DNA of 64,000 nt from Arthrobacter sp. MYb227 (GTDB lineage Bacteria; Actinomycetota; Actinomycetes; Actinomycetales; Micrococcaceae): positions 1 through 64,000 of the forward strand of contig NZ_PCPT01000015.1 in assembly GCF_002975435.1 (NCBI RefSeq), given 5' to 3'. The notes beneath the pieces are model-generated. The model worked only from the letters and a program-made list of their open reading frames with translations, made no database searches and was not told the DNA's origin. Shown here in pieces: positions 23,137-32,206 of the stretch. A program made the translations under genes and the position numbers. Within the stretch, counting starts at the first letter, position 1, and each line of letters opens with the position of its first letter.

Positions 23137-24330
23137 CTAATTTTTCATTGACCGCAACGGTTTCAAAGCCCCGAGGGTCGCGGCGGCCATGGTTGTACCC
23201 AGCACCGCAAAGACCCCCGGGGCACCAAAACCCGTGGCAAAGATTCCAACGCCTACCGGGATCACTGCTTGCCCGAGCCTATTGCCCAGCAAGCGTATGG
23301 ACATCCAAGTTCCGCGGGTGCCCTCGGCAGCAGCAGCCGAAACAACGCTCATGCTCAAGGGCTGTCCAATACCAAGGCTCAATCCGGCAAGTACCAGCAC
23401 AACGGCCATCAGGATCACACTCATATTTACTGCAAGTAAGCCGATCAGCACCGCCGAGACGCTAGTGGAAATAAGTAAGAGTCGGGCCCTTCCTATGCCT
23501 CGTACCAAGGTATCTAGCCCCAATCGGGAGAAGACAGTGGCACCGGCACGTAATGCCAACAAAAGGCCAACGGTATGTGCGGAGATTCCGCGTTCCACAG
23601 CCAAGGCCGGCAGATAAACCTGTAAAAGATCGATGGTGCAGAGCACCATCATGCTCAGGCCGATCGAGGCAAAAAGCGTGTTGCGGGTTCCCGGCTCCAC
23701 CTTGAGTGCACTTGAGAGTTTCATGGGTGCCGGGTTGCTGCCAACATTCTTGGTTTGGGAGTGCCGCACGGTGAAAAGTGTGGCTCCTAGCATTGCCAGA
23801 ACCGAACAAATATAGGCCCAGAACAATGGTGTGGTATCCGGGCGTACATGATTTCCTGCCAAATAACCCATCACTAGTGGTGCTACTGCCTGCGCAATGG
23901 CCGTAACCATGGTGTAAAGACCAAAAACCCTGTCCATATTGCGGTTTTTTGCAGAGGCTAGTCGGCTTTGTTCCCCGATCAGGCTCATCAAGTGCCCCAC
24001 ACCGAGGATCAGATTCCAGCTTAAAAGCGCGGCAAGAGAGTTCGCCGCAAGCAAGAGCCCCAAACCGGAAAGTAGCATGAGCCCGGCACCACCAAGTAAT
24101 ATCCAGCGTTCATTCCCGCGGTCCGTTGCCCGACCAATACCCACGGCAAGAAACACCGGAAGGATCGAAAAACTCGCAACGACCAGCCCCAATAACCCGG
24201 GATCTACTCCTAGATCAAGTGCTTTGTAGGAGGTCGCCGGGCGCACCACATAGACGGCGGCCTGCAGAAAAAATGCATGTGCCAAGATCGAGGGAAACCC
24301 GAGTGAATGTTGCGGTGCGCTTGAAACCAT
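23137..24330 (-). CDS. MFS transporter, substrate unknown
   Basis: A 397-residue, 12-helix MFS protein. Loop 2-3 has GIGRATDRGNERWILLGG, a degenerate version of the usual motif A. Helix 10-11 includes SLGIGQPLSMSVVSAAAAEGTRGTW. This resembles MFS proteins adjacent to varied genes in Micrococcaceae. There is no regulator or enzyme partner, so neither substrate nor direction can be inferred. It is convergent with the CoA-hydrolase gene (13-base gap). Confidence 0.75.
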   Translation of the reverse strand: MVSSAPQHSLGFPSILAHAFFLQAAVYVVRPATSYKALDLGVDPGLLGLVVASFSILPVFLAVGIGRATDRGNERWILLGGAGLMLLSGLGLLLAANSLAALLSWNLILGVGHLMSLIGEQSRLASAKNRNMDRVFGLYTMVTAIAQAVAPLVMGYLAGNHVRPDTTPLFWAYICSVLAMLGATLFTVRHSQTKNVGSNPAPMKLSSALKVEPGTRNTLFASIGLSMMVLCTIDLLQVYLPALAVERGISAHTVGLLLALRAGATVFSRLGLDTLVRGIGRARLLLISTSVSAVLIGLLAVNMSVILMAVVLVLAGLSLGIGQPLSMSVVSAAAAEGTRGTWMSIRLLGNRLGQAVIPVGVGIFATGFGAPGVFAVLGTTMAAATLGALKPLRSMKN

Positions 24331-24384
24331 GGTTCCTAGTATTACGCGTGCAATCCCCGGTTTCCCGATTGATGACGCGGGCGC

Positions 24385-26145
24385 TTAGCGCTTCTGCAAG
24401 GGGTGCTTGGGAGCTGGCTTACCTTCGGGACGTTCGGCGTGTGGGTGCACCGGTGCCACACGGCGATGGGTGGAGTCCTTGGGCTCGACACGCTTGGGCG
24501 GCACGGTATCGGCAACGATAGCTGGGGCTGCTTCGCGCTGGGTTGGCCAGGGCAAGGGAGCATGCTCACCAAAGTTTTCGGTGTCTGCTTCTTCCCAGTC
24601 GGCTTTCCAACCTTCCGGTGCTCCATTGAGCAGTGCCCCGGGTGCCACCCAATTGTGTAGTCCTGCATAACTGCGCGTGGTCAGGTGATCAACGCGGCGG
24701 CGCAGCATCCGTGGGTTGAGTTGGGATGGATGGGAAACACCCATGGAGGCTATGAGTTGGGCTGCTTCTTGGACTGTGAGCTTGTGATAGTTATAGACAC
24801 GGTTGCCCTTATCAAGTACATCAAGGGCTCGGTAAAGGTGTGGGTTCTGTGTTGCAACGCCCACCGGGCATTCGTTGGTGTGGCATTTTTGTGCCTGGAT
24901 GCAACCGGTGGCCATCATCATGGCTCGTGCGCTGAAGGTAAAATCTGCGCCCTGGATCAGACGTTTAACAACATCCGATCCGGTGGCAACCTTTCCCGCG
25001 GCACCAAGCCGGATTTTATCGCGCAACCCGCATCCAACCAGAGCATTATGGACAAGCATCAAACCCTCGGTCAACGGGGTACCCACATGGTCTTCGTATT
25101 CAAGTGGGGCAGCACCGGTGCCGCCCTCGGCACCATCGATGGTGATGAAATCCGGGGTGATCCCCGTTTCCAGCATTGCCTTACACATGGCTAGCACGTC
25201 GGTGCGCGAACCAACACAGAATTTATAGCCTACGGGTTTACCGTCGGAGAGATCTCGCAGGTGTTTAACGAAGAGCATGAGTTCGCGTGGCGTTGAGAAT
25301 GCCGAGTGTGAGGCCGGGGATATACAGTCAACGCCCATGGGTACATCGCGTGCCGCGGCGATTTCAGGGGTGATTTTTGCGGCAGGAAGCACGCCACCGA
25401 GCCCGGGTTTAGCACCCTGGGAGAGTTTGATGGTGATTCCCTTGACATTTTGGTGCGCGGCCTTAGCTGCAAACTTATCTGCATCAAAGTTTCCGTCGGC
25501 GTCTCGGCACCCAAAGTATCCCGACCCAATTTCCCAAAATAAGTCCGCACCATATTCAAGGTGGTATTCGGTAAGTCCACCTTCGCCGGTTTCATGAACA
25601 AATCCACCCATGGCAGCGCCCTTGTTCATGGCAAGAACTGCGTTCTTGGACAACGCCCCAAAGCTCATTGAAGAAACATTCATTAACGACATGTCATAGG
25701 GGTGTTTACAGTCCGGTCCACCAATACGAACGCGGTGTTGTTCCACCGGAGGCGCAACAGGGGCCGTGGAGTGCAGGAGGAATTCATACCCGGTGGCATT
25801 GACATCGCGTTCGGTGCCGAAGGCCTTATGACTATCGGCGCCCTTGGCCCGAGCGTAAATAATTGAGCGGGTATCCCTGTCAAAGGGTCGTCCATCGGTA
25901 TTGCGTTCGATGAAGTACTGCTGGATTTCTGGTCGGATCGATTCAAGAAGGAATCGCATTCTGCCCAATACCGGAAAGTTTCGCAGGATCGCGTGCTTAG
26001 TTTGCAGTACGTCGTGAATGCCAAGACCCAGCAGGGCAAGAGCGAGGGCCGCAAGAATCCACCAGCCGGTTGACCCTAGCGATGCGGCAATAATCGTAAT
26101 GAAGCCGAGTAGCGATAAGAGCGCAATTATCAGAAATCTCACCAT
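24385..26145 (-). CDS. Membrane-anchored FMN/Fe-S glutamate-synthase-like protein
   Basis: A 586-residue protein. Two hydrophobic helices (about 3-20, 27-45) precede a glutamate-synthase domain-2 barrel (about 90-500). The barrel includes MNVSSMSFGALSKNAV, IKLSQGAKPGLGGVLP, TIDGAEGGTGAAPLEY and the Fe-S cluster motif CIQAQKCHTNECPVG. The tail (about 525-586) is Pro/Lys/His-rich and probably disordered. It lacks the amidotransferase domain of true GOGAT, as do other archaeal-type or GltB2 family members. The reaction is uncertain: FMN-dependent oxidoreductase chemistry is likely, at the membrane. It stands alone on the minus strand, about 100 bases below the ABC exporter. Confidence 0.82.
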   Translation of the reverse strand: MVRFLIIALLSLLGFITIIAASLGSTGWWILAALALALLGLGIHDVLQTKHAILRNFPVLGRMRFLLESIRPEIQQYFIERNTDGRPFDRDTRSIIYARAKGADSHKAFGTERDVNATGYEFLLHSTAPVAPPVEQHRVRIGGPDCKHPYDMSLMNVSSMSFGALSKNAVLAMNKGAAMGGFVHETGEGGLTEYHLEYGADLFWEIGSGYFGCRDADGNFDADKFAAKAAHQNVKGITIKLSQGAKPGLGGVLPAAKITPEIAAARDVPMGVDCISPASHSAFSTPRELMLFVKHLRDLSDGKPVGYKFCVGSRTDVLAMCKAMLETGITPDFITIDGAEGGTGAAPLEYEDHVGTPLTEGLMLVHNALVGCGLRDKIRLGAAGKVATGSDVVKRLIQGADFTFSARAMMMATGCIQAQKCHTNECPVGVATQNPHLYRALDVLDKGNRVYNYHKLTVQEAAQLIASMGVSHPSQLNPRMLRRRVDHLTTRSYAGLHNWVAPGALLNGAPEGWKADWEEADTENFGEHAPLPWPTQREAAPAIVADTVPPKRVEPKDSTHRRVAPVHPHAERPEGKPAPKHPLQKR

Positions 26146-26242
26146 GGCCTGAGCTTATAGCGCTATCGCCGGTTATGGGAGGAATTTGGCGGAAATTACT
26201 TCTCGGTGCCACCCCGCTCCAGTTTCGATTCTTGCGCCGATA

Positions 26243-28015
26243 TTAGTCTTCCAAGGATTCCTGTTCGCGGCGCAACAATGCAGCAAATCGTCCCTCGGCA
26301 ATCTGTGCCAGCGCCCGTGGCGTGCCATTTTCCACAAGTCTTCCTGCCTCAAGTACCGCAAGCTGATCCACCCACCGGATAGTTCGCATCCTGTGGGCAA
26401 TAATGATGATTGTCTTTCCGGCGGCAGCCATTTCACGCACCGACTTCATCACCAGTTCTTCGATGTGTATATCAAGGGCACTTGTTGCCTCATCAAGAAT
26501 CAACACCCGTGAATCCTTGACGAAGGCTCGCGCCAAAGCCACACGTTGCGCTTGTCCACCGGAGATCTTGGCTCCGCGCTCCCCCAACGCGCTATCAAGC
26601 CCGCGTGGCATCTTGGCTACCCAGTCCCCCAGACCGGCACATTGACAGGCGGTTCTGAGCTGTTCGTCGGTGGCTTGTGGATTTGCCAGCAATAAGTTTG
26701 AACGCAAGGTGCCACGCATGAGGTGATCGCGTTGGGAGACCATCGCCATAGCTCCGCGCAGGTCCTTGAGCGCAAGTTCACGCACATCGCTTCCGCCCAC
26801 CCGGATCACTCCGGAATCCGGGTCCATGGCGCGCACTAACAGTGCGGCAAGTGTTGATTTTCCTGAGCCCGAACCACCGACAACAGCAAGTGAACTGCCC
26901 GCTGGAACGACAAGGTCGATTGAGTCCAACACGGTATTGCTTCCGGTTTCGGAGGCGAGAGACACCGATACCTGCTCAATATCTATACCCAAACTTCCAG
27001 CTGCCAATTTGATTGGTGTCCTTGGCTCGAGGGCTGCAGGTTGTGCATGCATCATCGTGTAGAGACGTTCGGCCGAAGCAAACGAATCCTGCAACCCGGA
27101 AACAAACCCGTCAACCTCGAGCACCGGTCCAAACGCTGGAACGGAGATCAGCACCACGCACAGCAGTACGCCGAACTCCAGTGTGCCGGCTGCTACTTGT
27201 TCAAGGCCTACAAGCAATATGAGGACCGCAAAACCCCACGGAAGAATGGCTTTGAGAGCTGCCCGCCAGGATGCCGCGGCTGCCGAATGGGCAAGAGCCG
27301 TACCCAGTTCAACATCGAGTCCAGCCATTTCGGCGGCTCGAGCCGTTCCATAACCAAAGGCAACCAGCGGGCCCGTGGCACGCACCGATTCGCTCACGTG
27401 TTGGGTGATATAGGCACGTTCTTGGGTAGCTGCTTGAGTGGCACCTCGGGTACGGCCTAGGCCAATGAGTGGCACAATAAAACCGGTTATGACGAGCCCG
27501 GCAGCAAGTACACCGGCGAGCGCTGCCGATGCGTAAAAACCCACCCCACACACGATGATGAGCGGGACAATCAGTGCGGATACTAGGGGTGGGATGGTGT
27601 GCGCGAAGAACACTTCGACTCGATCAATATCACGCGTGGCACGGGTGAGCATGTCACCGCTGGCACGGCTGCGCGCATTGAAGGGAGCCTGCGGGGCAAG
27701 CGCCGCATAGAGTTTGTTCCGCAAGAGGGCCAGTGCTTTAAACGCCACCTTGTGCCCAAAGTACTGTTCTCCGTAACGCAGTACGCCCTTGAGCAGTGAG
27801 AGGCCAATCAACCAGCCTAGTAATGGTAAAAACGCTGGTGGTGTGCCGTTGCCCAGCAGTGCTTCGGCTCCTGCACCCACGGCGATTCCGGCAACCAGAT
27901 AGAGGGCAAGATTGCTTAGTTTGTGGGCGATACCCAGCAGGCTTGCAATGCTCAAGGGAGCCAAGACGTCCCGACAGGTGTGTAGTAACCAGCCTATAAG
28001 TACTCGACGTTTCAT
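26243..28015 (-). CDS. ABC exporter half-transporter, CydC-like
   Basis: A 590-residue protein from ATG 28015, sharing ATGA with the upstream partner. The N-terminal six-helix membrane domain (about 1-310) carries MLTRATRDIDRVEVFF, typical of CydC. The ATPase domain (about 345-580) has Walker A GGSGSGKST, signature SGGQAQR and Walker B VLILDEATSALD. CydDC exports cysteine and glutathione and supports cytochrome bd assembly. No cydAB is in this window, so the substrate remains open. It forms a heterodimer with the preceding gene product. Confidence 0.82.
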   Translation of the reverse strand: MKRRVLIGWLLHTCRDVLAPLSIASLLGIAHKLSNLALYLVAGIAVGAGAEALLGNGTPPAFLPLLGWLIGLSLLKGVLRYGEQYFGHKVAFKALALLRNKLYAALAPQAPFNARSRASGDMLTRATRDIDRVEVFFAHTIPPLVSALIVPLIIVCGVGFYASAALAGVLAAGLVITGFIVPLIGLGRTRGATQAATQERAYITQHVSESVRATGPLVAFGYGTARAAEMAGLDVELGTALAHSAAAASWRAALKAILPWGFAVLILLVGLEQVAAGTLEFGVLLCVVLISVPAFGPVLEVDGFVSGLQDSFASAERLYTMMHAQPAALEPRTPIKLAAGSLGIDIEQVSVSLASETGSNTVLDSIDLVVPAGSSLAVVGGSGSGKSTLAALLVRAMDPDSGVIRVGGSDVRELALKDLRGAMAMVSQRDHLMRGTLRSNLLLANPQATDEQLRTACQCAGLGDWVAKMPRGLDSALGERGAKISGGQAQRVALARAFVKDSRVLILDEATSALDIHIEELVMKSVREMAAAGKTIIIIAHRMRTIRWVDQLAVLEAGRLVENGTPRALAQIAEGRFAALLRREQESLED

Positions 28016-29706
28016 GAGTGTTGCCCCCAGATGCTGTTTGTTGCGTTCTTTGAGGCTTCCAAGGCCGTTGCTAGATACCCTCCGGAGGCCAACACCTCGG
28101 CCAATCCTCCGGCTTCGATGACCTTGCCGTGTTCTAGAACAGCTACCCGGTCGCATCCGGCCAGCAGCCCGAGTCTGTGGGTCACCGTGATGGTTGTTGT
28201 TCCGGCGCTCACCTCACCTAGGGTGCGCAGCACCTGGGCCTCGGTGGCTGGGTCAAGATCCGAGGTTGGTTCATCGATCAAGAGGAGCTGGCGTTGAGCC
28301 ACTAAGGCCCGTGCCAGGGCAAGGCGTTGGGCTTGTCCACCGGAAAGCCCGTGCCCGTGCTCACCGACCTCGGTCGTGAGTTCCAAGTCTTCCAGTCCTA
28401 CCTTCGCCATGACCTCTAGCAGTTCATCCTTGGTGGCGCGTGGGGCACCAATCCGAAGGTTATAAGCAATACTTCCACCCAGCAGTCCGGCGCTTTGCTC
28501 GAGTACGGCACTTGCTGCACGTAGTTGAGCTGCATTGAGCACCTCGCCGGAACCATCGGTCATGGTTCCCGAACTCGGTTCAAGGGCGCCCTGCAACACC
28601 TTGATCAGGGTGCTCTTCCCGGAGCCCGAGGCACCAATGACCGCAGTGTGAGTTCCGGCCGGGAATTGCAGGTTTACATCTTCTAAGACCGTGTGCCCCG
28701 CATACCCGGCGCTAAGGTTTTGAAGCAACAGCGTCTGACCGTCGTGGCTGGTTATTCCATGTTCAAGGGTTTCTGGGGCGTGCAGCAATGCGTTGATTTC
28801 TTTTTCTGCGGCGCGTCCGGTCATCCCTATGTAGAAGAAACCTCCAACGAACGCCACGGGCTGGAGCATCAGGGTACTGAGTAACACCATTGCCACGCCT
28901 TGGCCTACGGTAATGGCACCACTACTCATCCGCCAGCTGGCCAACGCCACAGACCCGGTAATAAGGCCCAGCGCGAAGGTCGCATCGATGACCAGCAGTA
29001 CCAGTTGGTTACCTGCCAAGAGCTTCATGACCTGTTTGCGGACCTGTTCGGAGGCCGCCGCAAGCTTTCCGCCGGCCGCGCCTTCGGCATTATTCAGTCG
29101 CAGCATGCCAAGACCATTGAGTGTGTCCATAAAGGATGCCGCGAGCCTTCCCTGGCTACGTCGATAATTGGCGCTCGAGGCTCGAAAGAGTTTTTGGAAG
29201 CCGGTGACCAACAGGGGGATGATCGGCAGCGCGATTGCCAAGAGCAATGCTGCGAGCACATCAATAAAGCTCCCAATCATGACCACCACCAGGATTGGGG
29301 CGAGTACCGCGGCCATCGCCGGGGCGCTGAACCCGGCGCGGAAACGTGCACGTTTCTCCACGGCGTCGGTTGCCAGAGAAATCAGCTCTCCGCCGGCCTT
29401 AGCCCCGGTATATCCCGCTCCGAGTGCAAAGTACTTCAACAAGATGGCTTTACGATCGCTCGATTCTTGTTTGGCGGTAGCCTTCGCCACGAGTCGTGGG
29501 GTAAGCACTGCTACAAGAGCGGCAACAAGCAGTGCTACACCAATGAGCATCACCCAGGATTTCTCCACGCCCCGGGCGCCGGAAGCGTACCTGTCAATGG
29601 CGGCACCCATCAGCAGCGCGATGGTCGCAAGCGCTGCGGTGCCCAGCACCGCTAAAACCACAATGACCGGTAGCGCACGGGCCGCCGGATTCTTTTTCCC
29701 AGACAC
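28012..29706 (-). CDS. ABC exporter half-transporter, CydD-like
   Basis: A 564-residue protein with a membrane domain (about 1-310) containing GELISLATDAVEKRARF and an ATPase domain (about 330-555). The ATPase has Walker A GASGSGKST, signature SGGQAQR and Walker B LLLIDEPTSDLD. The Walker B Glu is retained, so both sites may hydrolyse ATP. It is the first gene of the two-gene unit and overlaps the next by four bases. It is divergent from ddh. By layout it is the CydD partner. Similar pairs in actinobacteria without cydAB are of unknown substrate. Confidence 0.82.
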   Translation of the reverse strand: MSGKKNPAARALPVIVVLAVLGTAALATIALLMGAAIDRYASGARGVEKSWVMLIGVALLVAALVAVLTPRLVAKATAKQESSDRKAILLKYFALGAGYTGAKAGGELISLATDAVEKRARFRAGFSAPAMAAVLAPILVVVMIGSFIDVLAALLLAIALPIIPLLVTGFQKLFRASSANYRRSQGRLAASFMDTLNGLGMLRLNNAEGAAGGKLAAASEQVRKQVMKLLAGNQLVLLVIDATFALGLITGSVALASWRMSSGAITVGQGVAMVLLSTLMLQPVAFVGGFFYIGMTGRAAEKEINALLHAPETLEHGITSHDGQTLLLQNLSAGYAGHTVLEDVNLQFPAGTHTAVIGASGSGKSTLIKVLQGALEPSSGTMTDGSGEVLNAAQLRAASAVLEQSAGLLGGSIAYNLRIGAPRATKDELLEVMAKVGLEDLELTTEVGEHGHGLSGGQAQRLALARALVAQRQLLLIDEPTSDLDPATEAQVLRTLGEVSAGTTTITVTHRLGLLAGCDRVAVLEHGKVIEAGGLAEVLASGGYLATALEASKNATNSIWGQHS

Positions 29707-29815
29707 TCAACCCATCCTAGGCAAATCCGCGTAGTTTATCGCCTCCGTCTAGGTTCATACCCCTCAGAGGCACTACCGTGAGTAGGGTCGTAAAACGTTA
29801 GAAGTGAGGAAGTTC

Positions 29816-30799
29816 GTGGGAGCATCAATCCGCATCGGTATTGCCGGCTATGGAAACCTTGGCCGTGGGGTACAAGCCGCCATCGCTAAGAACCAAGACA
29901 TGGAATTGGTTGGTGTTTACACCCGCCGTGATCCGGGTGCCGTGACTTTGGCGTCCCCTGCCCCGGTTTTCCACATGGATGATCTTGCCAAGCACACCGA
30001 AGACCTTGACGTGCTGATCCTCTGTGGTGGTTCCAAGTCCGATCTTCCCGAGCAGGGCCCGGCACTTTCCGCGCTGTTCAATACGGTTGATAGCTTTGAC
30101 ACCCATGCGAAGATCCCCGAGTACTTCGAGGCAGTTGATGCTCCGGCCACGGCTGCCGGTAAGACCGCGTTGATCTCCGCCGGTTGGGATCCGGGAATGT
30201 TCTCCATCAACCGTGTCTACGGCGAAGCGTTGCTGCCCGATGGCGAGACCTACACATTCTGGGGACGCGGGCTGAGCCAGGGCCACTCGGACGCCATCCG
30301 TCGCGTGCCGGGTGTTGCCGGCGGCGTGCAGTACACCATCCCGTCCACCGAGGCCATTGCCAAGGTACGCGCCGGTGAGCGTCCGGAGCTTTCCACCCGC
30401 GAAAAGCACGTGCGTGAATGCTTCGTGGTGCTCGAAGACGGCGCGGACGCCGAGGCAGTACGCGAAGCCATCGTGACCATGGAACACTACTTTGATCAGT
30501 ACGACACCACGGTGAACTTCATCGATGCAGCAACTCTGGCTTCCGAGCACTCCTCGATGCCGCATGGTGGTTTTGTGTTCCGCAGCGGTAATACCACCGA
30601 TGCTCACGCACAGGTCATCGAGTACTCGCTGTCCCTGCAGTCGAACCCGGAATTCACCTCAAGCGTGCTGGTTGCTTATGCTCGCGCGGTATTCAAGATG
30701 AATGCTGCCGGCCAGATAGGGGCTAAGACGGTATTTGATGTGGCGCCGGGTCTGCTTTCCCCGAAGTCTCCTGCACAGTTGCGCGCGGAACTTCTCTAA
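29816..30799 (+). CDS. ddh: meso-Diaminopimelate D-dehydrogenase
   Basis: About 327 residues from GTG 29816 (aggaag 5 bases upstream); a GTG at 29804 is an alternative. The N-terminal Rossmann motif GIAGYGNLGRGV binds NADP. DSFDTHAKIPEYF, SAGWDPGMFSINRVYGE and WGRGLSQGHSDAIRRVPGV match Corynebacterium Ddh (320 residues). The enzyme makes meso-DAP from tetrahydrodipicolinate, NADPH and ammonia in one step, giving a short route to lysine. It is monocistronic and followed by a hairpin. Confidence 0.93.
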   Translation: MGASIRIGIAGYGNLGRGVQAAIAKNQDMELVGVYTRRDPGAVTLASPAPVFHMDDLAKHTEDLDVLILCGGSKSDLPEQGPALSALFNTVDSFDTHAKIPEYFEAVDAPATAAGKTALISAGWDPGMFSINRVYGEALLPDGETYTFWGRGLSQGHSDAIRRVPGVAGGVQYTIPSTEAIAKVRAGERPELSTREKHVRECFVVLEDGADAEAVREAIVTMEHYFDQYDTTVNFIDAATLASEHSSMPHGGFVFRSGNTTDAHAQVIEYSLSLQSNPEFTSSVLVAYARAVFKMNAAGQIGAKTVFDVAPGLLSPKSPAQLRAELL

Positions 30800-30835
30800 G
30801 CTTCAACAGCTGGAGAAACTTCCAGAATTCGCATG

Positions 30836-30878
30836 CTCGTGGGCGCTCATCCATTGATGGATGAGCGCCCACGCTGCT
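30836..30878 (+). terminator. Hairpin after ddh, probable terminator
   Basis: A perfect 16-bp stem (30836-30851 with 30856-30871, starting cgtgggcgctc) with a 4-base loop. The downstream tract is only moderately T-rich (ctgctttc). Confidence 0.65.
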
Positions 30879-31039
30879 TTCATCCGGTGACACGGATACG
30901 CATCTGCACCCACATTGGAAAATCCTTTCCCGAACGGTGACGAGATCGCGCCGAAACATGATCCAGCCACCACCCAATGACGGGTTCGGATGCAAGAACC
31001 AGCGCAGCATCTCAAGCAGTCATCTGCCCAGATTAACCA

Positions 31040-31281
31040 CGAAACTCAGTGCACCCCATGGTGGTTGATGCTTTGGCTCGCGCCGATGCTTACCCGCCAT
31101 GGGGTTTCGCCTCCTGAACAGAAGAGGTGCAGTCCCCTTTGGGCTTTGAAACTCAATTTCTTGAGCCACAAAACCCAAAATGGGTATCCTAGAGATGCTT
31201 GATCTCCAAGGGATACCCCCTTGGGAATGCACCGTTTGGGTGTTAGTTTCAGCGATGAGACCCACGGCCACGGGTCTTTTT
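31040..31281 (+). ncRNA. Candidate structured non-coding RNA with intrinsic terminator
   Basis: A gene-free 590-base gap holds a series of stems on one strand. These are 31053-31064 with 31094-31105 (12 bp, one G-U), 31152-31156 with 31161-31165, and a nested hairpin of 31182-31189 with 31211-31218 enclosing 31192-31196 with 31202-31206. The series ends in a G/C stem agaccc / gggtct (31258-31263, 31272-31277) and TTTTT. The next gene is on the opposite strand, so this is not a leader of a downstream gene. No known RNA family was recognised. No clear promoter was found. Confidence 0.35.
31258..31281 (+). terminator. Intrinsic terminator with no upstream gene
   Basis: Stem agaccc / gggtct, 8-base loop, five T. 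The nearest plus-strand gene (ddh) ends 458 bases earlier and has its own hairpin, so this terminator probably ends a separate transcript. Confidence 0.65.
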
Positions 31282-31385
31282 GCGTTAACAAACACATTCA
31301 GAATTCTCTGGAATTCCCTAAGAGTAGAGCAGCAAGACCGACAGAGAACCCGGCGCCAATAGCACTGTGGAAAAGCGGACGAAGA

Positions 31386-31964
31386 CTAGGGTTTATTTGT
31401 TCGCGGCTTATGCAACCATGGGCGCAGCAACCGGGTGGTGACCGGCAAGAAGATGTAGGTCATCAGCGGGGTGAGAATACAAATATTGAGTAGTACTGCC
31501 CAGACCATTGGCCATTCGTGAAGCAGCGGCATGAGCAAGAAGTTTGAGAGGAGACTCAGCGGGAAAAACGGCAAAAAGATGCTGACTGCTTGTTTCCAAC
31601 GCGGAGGAACCACCGTCTCGGGGATGGTAAGTTTCTGCTCCCCCGCGGGTTCAAACCATCCTTCGATGCCCGTGCGGTGTTCTACTCGTGTAATTTCCAC
31701 CAGTTCGCTGGCACTTTGAATCCACCAACGTCGGTCTTCAGATTCGTCCCAAGCACGCAGCGATGTCGCATCGGAAAATCTATAGAGCACATGCCACTCG
31801 TCGGAATCCGGCGAGGTGCGAATCCACCCGGAACCTAAATATCCTTCCCATTCACGAGCCAGTTCCTGGCCGGCCTGCACCCAGGCATTGAATCGGCGGT
31901 GATGATCTGGAAGTACTGTCCTGGTTATGGACACTGTAATCGGGGAAGCTTGTGGCATTCCCAT
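31386..31964 (-). CDS. Antibiotic-biosynthesis-monooxygenase (ABM) domain membrane protein
   Basis: From ATG 31964 the product has 192 residues. The N-terminal ABM-like ferredoxin fold (about 8-100) has SITRTVLPDHHRRFNAWVQAG and GYLGSGWIRTS. The C-terminus has two hydrophobic helices (about 128-150 and 155-180). ABM domains fused to two helices are found in a family of poorly characterised membrane proteins. The first 25 codons of the longer frame are unlike the family. It is monocistronic and convergent with the candidate RNA. Confidence 0.72.
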   Translation of the reverse strand: MGMPQASPITVSITRTVLPDHHRRFNAWVQAGQELAREWEGYLGSGWIRTSPDSDEWHVLYRFSDATSLRAWDESEDRRWWIQSASELVEITRVEHRTGIEGWFEPAGEQKLTIPETVVPPRWKQAVSIFLPFFPLSLLSNFLLMPLLHEWPMVWAVLLNICILTPLMTYIFLPVTTRLLRPWLHKPRTNKP

Positions 31965-32206
31965 AATGTAGTCGTAGCTGGGGCTACTGGCCAACCCCCC
32001 GGGCTTCGGACTGTGTCGGCCGAAACACATACGCCGCATCGAACCTAGCGATGCCTCGTTGAGCGCAAAACCTTATTCCGTCGCTAGGTAATAAAATGGG
32101 AATTGATATCGGCCTGGCTGGGATCTAGCAATTCGGGGTTCGTCGATAACTCTGGGGTCGCAAGTATCGAGAATTGTATTATTTGTTTCAAGGACAAGTA
32201 CCACTT

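Noticed and set aside
28900-29655. 251-codon plus-strand frame opposite the CydD-like gene
   Set aside because: Shadow of the exporter gene; composition is His/Gln/Gly-rich without domain signatures.
29825-30607. 260-codon minus-strand open frame inside ddh
   Set aside because: It lies entirely opposite the strongly conserved ddh gene and has no recognisable domain.
31040-31281. Riboswitch or T-box for the next gene
   Set aside because: The following gene is on the opposite strand and no T-box or known aptamer consensus was seen.
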